64,000 nucleotides of DNA from Candidatus Kapaibacterium sp. (GTDB lineage Bacteria > Bacteroidota > Ignavibacteria > Kapaibacteriales > UBA2268): the NCBI GenBank assembly GCA_026390695.1, contig JAPLFL010000092.1, positions 1 through 64,000 on the forward strand, in the 5' to 3' direction. The notes under the pieces were generated by a model. That model was not told the DNA's origin. It made no database searches and saw nothing but the letters and a program-made list of their open reading frames with translations. Below, in pieces: positions 16,212 through 24,864 of the stretch; position 1 is the stretch's first letter, and the number at the start of each line of letters is the position of its first letter. The position numbers and the translations under genes are program-made.

Positions 16212-17540
16212 TTAATCACCAACTTTTTCATTTCTATACCTTCTTTCACCCAAAATTCTATAATCCATCTTATCAAGAGCCTTTTCTATCGCCTCTCTAT
16301 TTTTATACAATGAATATTTCTCATATTTATTCATTCCAATTCCTATAAACATAATTATTGCCGATATAAACACTGCAATTGTTGTTCTTTTCACCCATTG
16401 CTTATGCAATAATTCAGAAAAACAATATGCCGCAAAAATTGTAACCAGCGGATATAGAATGATTGTCCCTTGCGTCGATGGACTTGCAATCGAAATCAAT
16501 GAACTCAAACACATTAGCCCATATCCACTAACTGCTAATAATCTCACTTGCTTCCATTCTATACTTGCTTTCCTTCGCAAAAATAGATTATAAATTAATA
16601 TCATAACTTGAGCGGCTCCAAAAATTGTTACATAAACTGAAAACGGAGACGCCAACCAATAATGTTTAAGAAAATCGAGTCTTTCCGTTGTTGTTGCGCC
16701 CCAAAAACGTGTTGTATCAAAGCATGACGAAGCCAAATATTTTGTTAAATAAGTAAAAAAACTCCCTATATGATCAAGATTTAACACAATTAATTGAGAC
16801 AATCCAATCCCCTTTTGGTTTGACAATCCGAACTTAACCAAAGTTGGGATAATCAAACTTCCAGTTGTCAATAATCCCAAAGTAAAGAAACCCAAATGAA
16901 CTGTTATCCCCTTCATATTATTCATTTTTATCCATGAATAAACTCCAAACAATGTAAACGGAATTGTAAGAACCCACGACGCATGCATTTGAAAAGCCCA
17001 CAACATTCCAAAACCTATAAAATATGCTGCAAGTTTTGAATTAATTACCCCTATTTTTATTTTCGGATAAGTTTCAAATATACCAATCCAAAAAAGAACA
17101 GCACCCGGAACCATTTGAGCCGTATTCATAATCAAAGTAAAATAAACCAAACTCCATGAAGAGAAAAATATCCAAAAATAAAGAATAACCTTATTAAAAT
17201 TAGGTATCCTTTTTGAAATATACCACGCTAAAAATGCCAGAGAAATGCTAATAATGATGTTCGAGAAAATATGTGGCGCCTCAGGAATTTTAACAATAAA
17301 CCATAAAGCCGAAACAAACAGCCCTTGCAAGGCACCTGGGATTTGTCCGTGCGTATATGGAATATCAGTACCGAAAAAAGGATACTTCCCGCTCGTGAAA
17401 AACTCTAATCCAATTAAATATATCTGCTTTACATCCTCATCCGGATGCCAGAAATCATTAACCAAACTAAATGCCAACCTCGCAATAATTACAATTAATA
17501 TAGCAAGAATAAATTTAACTCTTTTATTATTCCAAATCAT
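16212..17540 (-). CDS. Multi-spanning GT-C type glycosyltransferase (PMT/ArnT-like)
   Basis: The 442-aa protein has about ten membrane helices. It starts with a short N-terminal helix followed by FWHPDEDVKQIYLIGLEF, which matches the acidic first-loop motif (HPDE/D) of dolichyl- or polyprenyl-phosphate-sugar glycosyltransferases. The PYTHGQIPGALQG segment fits the same family. Such enzymes use lipid-linked sugars on the periplasmic side. The acceptor is unknown. It ends about 140 bases from the InlB-repeat T9SS cargo gene start; modification of secreted proteins is possible but unproven. Upstream lies a 1.6-kb gene-poor region. Confidence 0.7.
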   Translation of the reverse strand: MIWNNKRVKFILAILIVIIARLAFSLVNDFWHPDEDVKQIYLIGLEFFTSGKYPFFGTDIPYTHGQIPGALQGLFVSALWFIVKIPEAPHIFSNIIISISLAFLAWYISKRIPNFNKVILYFWIFFSSWSLVYFTLIMNTAQMVPGAVLFWIGIFETYPKIKIGVINSKLAAYFIGFGMLWAFQMHASWVLTIPFTLFGVYSWIKMNNMKGITVHLGFFTLGLLTTGSLIIPTLVKFGLSNQKGIGLSQLIVLNLDHIGSFFTYLTKYLASSCFDTTRFWGATTTERLDFLKHYWLASPFSVYVTIFGAAQVMILIYNLFLRRKASIEWKQVRLLAVSGYGLMCLSSLISIASPSTQGTIILYPLVTIFAAYCFSELLHKQWVKRTTIAVFISAIIMFIGIGMNKYEKYSLYKNREAIEKALDKMDYRILGERRYRNEKVGD

Positions 17541-19123
17541 ATCAACCTACAAAATTATAAATTTAACATAAACGAAACGTTTAGAAAATTATTTTATTAA
17601 AATCCTATCAAAAGTTTATAGAATAAAGAAAAATTGTAAATAAATAATTATACCCGTCAAATGAATCATAATATTAATCCATTTCGTTTAATCCATTACC
17701 AGAAAATAGCTGTCTGGAACGTTTTTCTATCTAACAGAATGTAAAATATATTTATCTAATCCACATATCATAAAGACGAATAAATCTAATTCTTCATCAA
17801 CCTTTTGAAAAAGGATGGCAGAAAGGATTTTCTTTTCCTCCAACAGTCATTATTTTGCATTTAACATTAATATTTAATAATCTAATGATCATTTTATTTC
17901 AATAATAATGCATTGATATACAAATAATCATTTTTTAATCATTAATTTTGATTATTTAAGATCATCTAAAATCAATTAATTTATTACAATACTAATTTGT
18001 CAATCTTTTTAAGATAATTTATATTCATCCCTAATCAAAAAAAAGAAATTTAATCCATATTTTTTTTCATAATAATTGTGAATATGAGTATTTGATTTAT
18101 ATATATTTTTAGCGTACCTTTAAAAAATATGAAACATAATAAAAATATTTAAATCTATATAAAATTTATCTATATCTGATGTGAAATATATTTTATCATA
18201 ATAGAAAATAATGTTAACAAACGTGTTTTACGGCTCGTCTAAATCATTTTTTATGTTATCTGAAGTGTTTTTTGTATTAACTAAACGGTCAGATGACGAT
18301 TTTTAGTCGTTGGTTGACGATTTAAAGTCGTTGGTTGACGATTTTTAGTCGTTGGTTGACGATTTTTAGTCGTTGGTTAACGATTTTTAGTCGTTGGTTG
18401 ACGATTTTTAGTCGTTGGTTGACGATTTTTAGTCGTTGGTTGACGATTTTTAGTCGTTGGTTGACGATTTAAAGAGTGTTGATTATAATAATTTTTATTG
18501 AGATATAAATAAATTATATTTAGATATTGATAAATATAATTTCAATAAATGAAAGAAATGTATAAATGAGAATGGGTGCAATTAAAATGATTCTATTCTT
18601 TATTTTTACATACTTCCTTGTCCCTTTTTTTTAGAAGAAGAACTAAATGCTGACGTTTTATCTCCTCTTATTCTTATTCCCCCTCAATCAAGAGCTTGTT
18701 AGCTGGTGTGTTTCTTCAATAAATGGAACAAATATTTCAAATCTCCAGCTCCAGATTAGCTTCAATCTCCATCATTATTCATTCATTATGCAATTGCTGG
18801 GTATAATTTAGTTTTCAATGAGCTTATTAAGATATTAGATAATGATTATTAGTAAATATTTATGAATTAATCACCGTTCGATAAGTCAAATTATTGTTAA
18901 TAAAATAATTTATTTATTTAAAATTCAAAAAAAAATCATCTTAACAAAGATGATTATACAAATTTAATAAACTTTTATGAATTAATTGCAAATAAATTAT
19001 ATTTGGATAGGAAGAAATTGGCAATTATTAACTATCGGAAGCTTGAAGATGAGTCGAAAATAGAGATTAATAGTAAAATATTTATTTTAGAAGAAAGAAA
19101 TTTTAATATTTCATTAAATTGTT
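17541..19123. other. Gene-poor 1.6-kb region with a stand-alone 21-bp array
   Basis: No ORF longer than trivial length and no tRNA-like or rRNA-like sequence was seen on either strand. The sequence is very AT-rich. Besides the array at 18295-18483, the direct repeat aaattatatttagata/aaattatatttggata occurs at about 18507 and 18991. I searched both flanks for the LCM(L/F)TSN coding signature of the helical family that accompanies the other arrays and did not find it. The region could be a decayed accessory island, since a damaged toxin-antitoxin pair follows. Confidence 0.6.
18295..18483. repeat. 21-bp tandem array without an associated gene, nine units
   Basis: Nine consecutive units of gacgatttttagtcgttgg plus tt start at 18295 and every 21 bp thereafter, with only a few substitutions (tttaaa for ttttta in units 2 and 9, aacg in unit 5). 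Much more degenerate 21-bp-spaced sequence extends to the left from about 18230. The homogeneity suggests recent amplification. Unlike the other four arrays, no copy or remnant of the helical family gene is next to it. Confidence 0.92.
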
Positions 19124-19336
19124 TTACAATGAAGATTGACTTTGTGACGGGAAAGAATTAATTATTGCCATTAGAACCTTATTTACGTCCTCTGATTTTT
19201 TAAAATATATCGCTACAACAGGATCTATTTTTATATAACCATTCTCTTCGGGCAAACGAGCAGCATATTTTCCTCTAATTCCACGAGAAAAATCATATTC
19301 CTGACGCATTTCGTCATTAATATCTTTCTTTTTCAT
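19124..19336 (-). CDS. Antitoxin of a BrnT-type toxin-antitoxin pair
   Basis: The 70-aa protein has the pattern MRQEYDFSRGIRGKYAARL followed by IKIDPVVAIYFKKSEDVNKVL. This is the layout of small antitoxins encoded directly after BrnT-like toxins: a conserved (M/R)xEYDFSxxxRGKYA segment and a short DNA-binding or dimerising C-terminal part. Its ATG lies one base after the stop of the damaged toxin gene, giving the usual toxin-antitoxin gene order. The ORF is intact. With the toxin disrupted it may survive as a repressor, an anti-addiction antitoxin, or a relic. Confidence 0.7.
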   Translation of the reverse strand: MKKKDINDEMRQEYDFSRGIRGKYAARLPEENGYIKIDPVVAIYFKKSEDVNKVLMAIINSFPSQSQSSL

Positions 19337-19337
19337 A

Positions 19338-19595
19338 TTATTTTCTTTCTTCTTTAGCGGCTGATCGGGAACTTATTATTCTGATTGTCTCGTTATCTTC
19401 TGTATTTGCAACGATTAGGAGTCTATTCTTTGATGACAAACCTATGGTTATAAATCTATGTTCGTTGATTGAATGAATCGGGTCGGTGATTGTAATTGGA
19501 AGGAAATCAAAGAATACTGTTTGTGCTTCATCAAAACTTACTAAATGTTTAATTAAATTTGATTTTGCTTATTTATCATCCCAATCAAATTTCAT
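19338..19595 (-). pseudogene. brnT: BrnT-type toxin gene disrupted by an early in-frame stop
   Basis: The minus strand from the ATG at 19595 reads MKFDWDDK, then TAA as codon 9 (19569-19571), then AKSNLIKHLVSFDEAQTVFF, a central stretch ending in HSINEHRFITIGLS, and finally RLLIVANTEDNETIRIISSR and the AAKEERK end. All are landmarks of the BrnT RNase family (KH.VSFDEA, ER/HRFI..GLS, RIISAR). The frame is otherwise open for 85 codons up to a TAA one base before the antitoxin ATG. The track missed it because of the stop. Stop-codon readthrough, suppression or a sequencing error would be the only ways it stays active. Confidence 0.85.
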
Positions 19596-19734
19596 TTTAA
19601 ATTGATTTCATTATTAATGATATTTTCTTTTCACAACCGGCCAGTTTTAGTTTCTGACCGGAGATGAATTTCAATTAGAGCAAATCTTTAACTTTATAGA
19701 CATAAAAAACTTTACGATGTTTAGAAAACTATTC

Positions 19735-20670
19735 TTACATGCCTAAAAGTTTTTTAGCTTCTTCGATGGTTTCGCGAACATGGACGACGGAATTTTCGAG
19801 TAGGGCTTTTTCGTCATCGTTTAAGTTGAGTTCAAGCACTTTTTCGAGACAATTTTTGCCGAGTACGCAAGGAACGCCAACGACTACGTCATTATAACCG
19901 TATTCACCGTCTAAAAGCACTGAACATGGGAAGATACGTTTTTGATCTTTGACGATAGATTCTACCATTTGGACGGCAGCGGCTGCAGGTGCGTAATAAG
20001 CAGAACCGGTTTTGAGATATTTTACGATTTCTCCGCCGCCACCAGCTGCACGTGCGACGATAGCATCTAACTTTTCTTTTGACATTAAATCAGTTACGGG
20101 AATACCTGCAACGGTTGTGAATCTGGTTAGTGGGACCATAGTATCGCCGTGCCCGCCTAAGATCATACCTTGAATGTCTTGCATTGAGACTCCAAGCTCC
20201 ATAGAAATGAATGAACGATAGCGCGCTGTATCTAAAATTCCTGCCATCCCGATAACTTTGGTTTTGGGGAGCCCGGTTTTGCGTAGAGCAACGTATGTCA
20301 TAACGTCAAGAGGATTTGAAACGATGATGTAGAAGGCATTTGGTGAATATTCAAAGGCCGAACCGATACAAGCATTGACGATGTCGGCGTTTTTTACTAA
20401 TAAATCATCGCGGGTCATACCTGGTTTGCGAGCAAGCCCTGCAGTTTGGATAATGATATCGGAATCTTTAGTTTTAGCATAATCGTTAGTACCGTAGATT
20501 CTCGAATCGGATTCAAAAATTGGCATAGATTCGTACATATCGAGTGCTTTACCTTCGGGAATTCCCTCGATAACGTCTAAAAGAATAATTTCATTGGCTA
20601 ATTCGGCATTTGCCAAAAGTTGAGCACATGTTGCTCCGACATTTCCTGCGCCAATAACTGTAATTTTCAT
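19735..20670 (-). CDS. mdh: Malate dehydrogenase, LDH-like type
   Basis: This TCA-cycle enzyme interconverts malate and oxaloacetate with NAD(H). The 311-aa length and motifs fit the LDH-like (type III) MDH group: NAD-binding GAGNVG (7-12), substrate arginines in [13 protein letters not shown] (R81, R87), DTAR (147-150) and the catalytic histidine in GGHGDTMVP (H174). Arginine at position 81 rather than glutamine marks malate over lactate specificity. A GGAG 6 bases before the ATG supports the start. It lies about 90 bases downstream of gltA, with a hairpin between them, so expression may be partly uncoupled. Confidence 0.96.
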   Translation of the reverse strand: MKITVIGAGNVGATCAQLLANAELANEIILLDVIEGIPEGKALDMYESMPIFESDSRIYGTNDYAKTKDSDIIIQTAGLARKPGMTRDDLLVKNADIVNACIGSAFEYSPNAFYIIVSNPLDVMTYVALRKTGLPKTKVIGMAGILDTARYRSFISMELGVSMQDIQGMILGGHGDTMVPLTRFTTVAGIPVTDLMSKEKLDAIVARAAGGGGEIVKYLKTGSAYYAPAAAAVQMVESIVKDQKRIFPCSVLLDGEYGYNDVVVGVPCVLGKNCLEKVLELNLNDDEKALLENSVVHVRETIEEAKKLLGM

Positions 20671-20695
20671 TTTGATCTCCTTTTTATAAAATAAA

Positions 20696-20722
20696 GCGTC
20701 AGGTTTTTAAAAGACCTGACGC
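20696..20722 (-). terminator. Hairpin between gltA and mdh
   Basis: Arms gcgtcaggt and acctgacgc form a 9-bp stem with a loop of about 9 bases. On the minus strand it follows the gltA stop by about 40 bases and is followed by TTTATTTT. It fits an intrinsic terminator or a partial attenuator inside a gltA-mdh transcript. The mdh ribosome-binding site lies just beyond it. Confidence 0.65.
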
Positions 20723-20760
20723 GTAAATTGTTAACTTTAACGAAAAGTCAGGCTAAATAA

Positions 20761-22038
20761 TTATGCACCGACAATTTTTTTGTAAGCTGCAGTTGGTAAT
20801 GATTTCGGACGGGTAATAGGATAACCCATTGCGCGAGCGACAACAGCCTGAGCGCCGATACCAAGAGCACGTGAAATACTGAATAATACAGTATAATAGC
20901 TAAATTCTGTAAGTCCGTAATGATAAAGTAAGGCACCGGATCCTGCGTCAACGTTTGGCCAAGGATCTTTAATTTTTTGAACTTGACTTAATACACCAGG
21001 AACAGTTTCAAATACTCTTTGAACAGTCAAGAAAACAGGATCTTCTCCCATGTATTTCTTACCGAATGCAAGGAAAGCGTCAAAACGAGGATCGGTAATG
21101 CGAAGGACGGCATGACCATAACCGGGGACGACTTTACCGCTTGCCAGAGTTTCTTCGGCAAATTGTTTTAATTGTTCGTGGGTAGGAGCGCCACCGAATT
21201 TGTCTCTTGTTTCGAGAACCCAGCCGAGGCATTCTTGATTGGCTAATCCGTGTAATGGGCCAGCAAGGCCGTTTAAACCGGCTGTTAGTGCATAATATAA
21301 ATCGGAAAGCGCTGAACTGACAGTAGCAGCAGAATATGCAGAAACATTTCCACCTTCGTGATCACTATGTAAATTCAAATAAAGTTGCATTAATTTGGTT
21401 AATTCTCCGTTAGGATCTTCCAAACCGAGCATCTGAGCATATTTTTGAGACCAATCGATATTTTTTGCTGATGAAAGACGTTCCCCTTTATTGAAGCGCT
21501 TGCGATAAACAGCAGCTCCTATAGCAGGTAACTTAGCAACGATAGAAATTAAATCATCATAAGTTGCTCCCCAATATTCATCTTTTTTCATACCTTCGCT
21601 ATAGCGGCGAGCAAACACTGATTCCCTTTGCATAACAAGTATAGCAGTATTGAACATAGCCATTGGGTGAGAATCTGCAGGCATTGCATTTAGAACGTCC
21701 CAAACATACTGAGGAACTTCTTCCTGAGCTTGAATTTCTGCTTGTAGGTCAGCTAATTCGGCTTCATTAGGTAATTCACCGGTAAGAAGAAGATAAAGAA
21801 TTTCTTCAGGTAACTTTTCAGTTAAATGAACAAGTTCAATTCCGCGGATAATTAGACCTTTATCAGGTGGAACTTCACTGGTATCGCAGACCAATCCTTT
21901 AACTCCGCGCATACCGCCATAAGCCTGAGCAAGTGTTACTTTTGACACTTCTTTTTCGCCAAATTCTTTGAGCATGGCTGCTATTTCCGCTTTTTGCTTT
22001 GGAAATATTTCTGCCAACTTTGATTTTAACATCGACAT
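20761..22038 (-). CDS. gltA: Citrate synthase, mitochondrial-like (eukaryotic-type) subgroup
   Basis: The enzyme condenses acetyl-CoA and oxaloacetate to citrate. From the chosen start it is 425 aa. The sequence has GLIIRGI, YWGATYDD, LNLHSDHEGGNVSAY with the first catalytic histidine, GLAGPLHGLANQE with the second, and PGYGHAVLRITDPRF with the catalytic aspartate. The SDHEGGNVSA and GLAGPLHGLANQE blocks are those of mitochondrial citrate synthases rather than the common E. coli GltA or Gram-positive types. I moved the start from 22149 to the ATG at 22038, which has GAGG 8 bases upstream; the track extension is AT-rich leader. A clear promoter lies about 110-140 bases upstream. Confidence 0.93.
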   Translation of the reverse strand: MSMLKSKLAEIFPKQKAEIAAMLKEFGEKEVSKVTLAQAYGGMRGVKGLVCDTSEVPPDKGLIIRGIELVHLTEKLPEEILYLLLTGELPNEAELADLQAEIQAQEEVPQYVWDVLNAMPADSHPMAMFNTAILVMQRESVFARRYSEGMKKDEYWGATYDDLISIVAKLPAIGAAVYRKRFNKGERLSSAKNIDWSQKYAQMLGLEDPNGELTKLMQLYLNLHSDHEGGNVSAYSAATVSSALSDLYYALTAGLNGLAGPLHGLANQECLGWVLETRDKFGGAPTHEQLKQFAEETLASGKVVPGYGHAVLRITDPRFDAFLAFGKKYMGEDPVFLTVQRVFETVPGVLSQVQKIKDPWPNVDAGSGALLYHYGLTEFSYYTVLFSISRALGIGAQAVVARAMGYPITRPKSLPTAAYKKIVGA

Positions 22039-22146
22039 AATAATAACCTCATAATTAATTACAATTAAGTTATGATTCTGTAAATTTTTGAAATTGATTG
22101 TAAATAAACTAACTAAGGCAAATTTCAAACAAAACAGAACCAACAA

Positions 22147-22178
22147 CAAAATTAATAAAAAATTTATTGTTGGTCAAA
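22147..22178 (-). promoter_or_regulatory. Bacteroidota-type promoter of gltA
   Basis: On the minus strand TTTG is followed by exactly 20 bases and then TAATTTTG, matching the Bacteroidota sigma consensus TTTG-N17-23-TAnnTTTG. Transcription would start a few bases beyond 22147, giving a leader of about 100 nt before the gltA ATG at 22038. It is the best promoter match I found in the window. Confidence 0.65.
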
Positions 22179-22217
22179 TAAAATAAAATATTTCATAATA
22201 AAGATAAAATATATAGT

Positions 22218-22994
22218 TTAACTTTTTGATTTCAGAGGTGTGGAAGCTGTATATAAGTCATTATATTTTAATACTATACCTATTGAAATAAAATTATAAT
22301 TTAATTTATTGGAATTTAAGTATGAATTAAGATTATACCGAAAATTGATTTCTGGACTTAACATATATTTCTGATATTTTGACACAATTATATCATAAAA
22401 AATTGATGCGGTAAAAGATAAATTTAATTTATTAATATCGCTAATTTGGCCTTCAGACTGAGCTCTTTCACGTTTTCCATTTTCAAAAGTTCCATAATTT
22501 TCGGGTTGTATTAATTTCTCAACTTGTGAATAATTGTACATAAAAGGATATGAAATACAGCCACCAAAGCTAAAGTTCAAGTCGTAAATGAAGTTAATTC
22601 CAAAATTTGCAATAAACGAAGTTTCTAAAAATTTTATATCTGCTTGATGTAGAACCAGAGCAGTTATTGAAGAATTATTATAATTAATATTTTTTATTTC
22701 ATTTGCTTGAACAGTTGATGAGAACTGATTCACAGAGGCTTTCAGACTATAAAATAAATCATATTTTAATGGATTCATATAAGAAAGATACAACTGAAAT
22801 CCGCTTCCATTGCCATTATTATAACCCGCGCAACATGATTGAGAAGCTGATAAACTATTAATATTAGTTGTCAGTTGATTAAATGAATATATAGTACCAA
22901 TGCCGTATTGATTTTTTAATTGAGTTAGATCCAAAGCTGTGAGTGCGGAGTTTGTCAAGATCACTATTAAAATATTCAGATATAATTTATTCAT
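22218..22994 (-). CDS. Exported outer-membrane protein candidate
   Basis: The product (258 aa from the ATG at 22994, two codons inside the track start) has a signal peptide (NKLYLNILIVILTNSALTA) and then alternating polar/aromatic strands rich in Asn, Tyr and Ser (YNLNSYLNSNKLNYNFISIG), consistent with a beta-barrel or beta-sandwich envelope protein. A CC pair in SQSCCAGYNNGNGSGF near residue 58 is the only distinctive motif. I do not recognise a family. It lies upstream of gltA on the same strand, but gltA has its own promoter in the gap. Confidence 0.6.
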   Translation of the reverse strand: MNKLYLNILIVILTNSALTALDLTQLKNQYGIGTIYSFNQLTTNINSLSASQSCCAGYNNGNGSGFQLYLSYMNPLKYDLFYSLKASVNQFSSTVQANEIKNINYNNSSITALVLHQADIKFLETSFIANFGINFIYDLNFSFGGCISYPFMYNYSQVEKLIQPENYGTFENGKRERAQSEGQISDINKLNLSFTASIFYDIIVSKYQKYMLSPEINFRYNLNSYLNSNKLNYNFISIGIVLKYNDLYTASTPLKSKS

Positions 22995-23388
22995 AAACAA
23001 TGAAATATATAAAAATCAAATTTAATCAATTAGTTTTATAAATTATGCCAAACAATTAAGCATTCTTACTTTAGACATCTGCGTTGGCAATCTAATTGTT
23101 ATTCCGGTCATAAAAACCATAGTCCGTTTATCAATCAAATGTATTTCCCAATGTCAAAAATTTTAAAGGTAGTTTTTGAAAATTACCTTCCAGTGCAGCC
23201 CAAGAGATTCTCTAATTATTCAATATTGTTGTTTTTATTTCTAAACTTAAAGGAAGTCGATAAAATTTAATATTTTATAAATTATTTCAAAAATAATTGC
23301 TAATTTTGTATTGGAATGTTTAACATTTTTAAAATATATTTCGGGAGAAAGATAGTTAATAAATTCCCGAGATTATTATGGAGTTAAT
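22995..23388. other. Divergent intergenic region upstream of gdhA
   Basis: This gap separates the minus-strand exported protein from gdhA. A TAATTTTG box at 23301-23308, about 80 bases before the gdhA ATG, matches the -7 element of Bacteroidota promoters. No good TTTG occurs at the required distance upstream, so the promoter call is weak. No ORF, repeat family member or RNA structure stands out. Confidence 0.45.
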
Positions 23389-24675
23389 ATGTCAACAGAA
23401 TCTTTTAATCCTTTTAAAATGGCTCAACAACAATTTGATGCCATTGCTGAAAAATTGAATTTAGACGAAGCTACGAGAGATCTGCTTCGTAATCCTGATC
23501 GTGAGTATCATTTTAATATCCCTATTAGAATGGATGACGGAAAATACAGAGTATTCCGCGGTTATCGCTCTCAGCACAGTGATGCACGTGGTCCGGCAAA
23601 AGGTGGAATCCGCTTCCATCCACATGAAACTATTGATACAGTTCGCGCTTTATCAATGTGGATGACATGGAAAACTGCTGTAGTCGATATTCCTCTCGGT
23701 GGTGGAAAAGGTGGAGTTATTTGTGACCCCCATAATCTGTCATTAAGAGAACAAGAAGCCATCTGCCGTGGCTGGGTTCGCCAGATTGCACGTAACATAG
23801 GTCCTAATCAGGATGTTCCTGCTCCAGATGTAATGACAAATGGTCAACACATGTTATGGATTATGGATGAATATGAAAGAATAATGGGAGTTAAAGCACC
23901 CGGTTTTATCACTGGAAAACCGCTTGGAATGGGTGGATCACTTGGTAGAACAGAAGCAACAGGTTATGGTGTAATGTTCACAGTTCGTGAAGCCTTAAAA
24001 GAAATGGGTATCGATATCAAGGCAACCACAGCTTCTTTCCAAGGTTTTGGGAATGTTTCTCAATATGCTATTGATCTTTATACTCAATATGGTGGAAAAG
24101 CCGTAGCAGTAGCTTGCTGGGATAACAAAGAGAAGAAAGCATTTACCTTCCGTAGATTGAGTGGCATTGATATGCACGAATTGCTAGGCATTACCGATCA
24201 TTTCGGTGAAATTGACCAAGCAAAAGCAGTTGAAATTGGTTATGAAATTTTACCTGGGAATGCCTGGATTGAGCAAGAGGTTGATATTCTTGTACCAGCT
24301 GCACTTGAAAATCAGGTTAATGCTATCACAGCTCCTTCAATACATCCAAAAGTTAAATTAATTGCCGAAGGTGCAAACGGTCCAACTACTCCCGAAGCCG
24401 ATAATCTTATTAAAGAGCGTGGAATATGGATGATACCTGACTTTTTGGCAAATGCCGGTGGTGTTACCTGTTCATACTTTGAACAAGTCCAGTGCAATAT
24501 GAATTACTTCTGGACAAAAGAAGAAGTATTTGAAAAACTTGATCATAAAATGACAATTGCATATCATGCAGTTTCAGATTTAGCTCATAAGAAAAATATT
24601 TATATGCGCGATGCTGCCTATATGATTTCAATATCAAGAGTAGCAGAAGCCTGCCATCTTCGTGGATGGGTCTAA
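23389..24675 (+). CDS. gdhA: Glutamate dehydrogenase (Glu/Leu/Phe/Val dehydrogenase family)
   Basis: The enzyme interconverts glutamate and 2-oxoglutarate plus ammonia. The 428-aa length fits hexameric bacterial and archaeal GDHs. Motifs include RGPAKGGIRFHP (68-78, substrate lysine), WKTAVVDIPLGGGKGGV (94-110, catalytic lysine in GGGKGG), PAPDVMTNGQHM, and the Rossmann segment ASFQGFGNVSQYA. NAEGANGPTTPEAD-like IAEGANGPTTPEAD lies near residue 325. Cofactor preference cannot be decided by eye. It is monocistronic, ending in a clear terminator. It could supply glutamate for the heme (C5) pathway encoded further on. Confidence 0.95.
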   Translation: MSTESFNPFKMAQQQFDAIAEKLNLDEATRDLLRNPDREYHFNIPIRMDDGKYRVFRGYRSQHSDARGPAKGGIRFHPHETIDTVRALSMWMTWKTAVVDIPLGGGKGGVICDPHNLSLREQEAICRGWVRQIARNIGPNQDVPAPDVMTNGQHMLWIMDEYERIMGVKAPGFITGKPLGMGGSLGRTEATGYGVMFTVREALKEMGIDIKATTASFQGFGNVSQYAIDLYTQYGGKAVAVACWDNKEKKAFTFRRLSGIDMHELLGITDHFGEIDQAKAVEIGYEILPGNAWIEQEVDILVPAALENQVNAITAPSIHPKVKLIAEGANGPTTPEADNLIKERGIWMIPDFLANAGGVTCSYFEQVQCNMNYFWTKEEVFEKLDHKMTIAYHAVSDLAHKKNIYMRDAAYMISISRVAEACHLRGWV

Positions 24676-24718
24676 ATCTTGCTTTCAGACCAGTGAATCA
24701 ATGGTTTGATTAAATTTG

Positions 24719-24754
24719 GGGTGTTGATGTGAGTATTCATTCAACACCCTTTTT
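24719..24754 (+). terminator. Intrinsic terminator of gdhA
   Basis: gggtgttga and tcaacaccc form a perfect 9-bp stem with a 13-base loop, followed directly by ttttt. It begins about 45 bases after the gdhA stop codon. Confidence 0.9.
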
Positions 24755-24864
24755 ATTTAAAATATTTTAGAGTAACTAATATAATTATCAACTTTTATTT
24801 TATCTAAAATTTAATTAAATTTGCACTGGGCCTTGATTTAATGAAATAAAGAATTCGATTGTAA

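Noticed and set aside
18295-18483. Possible CRISPR array
   Set aside because: Units are contiguous at 21 bp with no unique spacers, and no cas gene is in the window. The same applies to the other four arrays.
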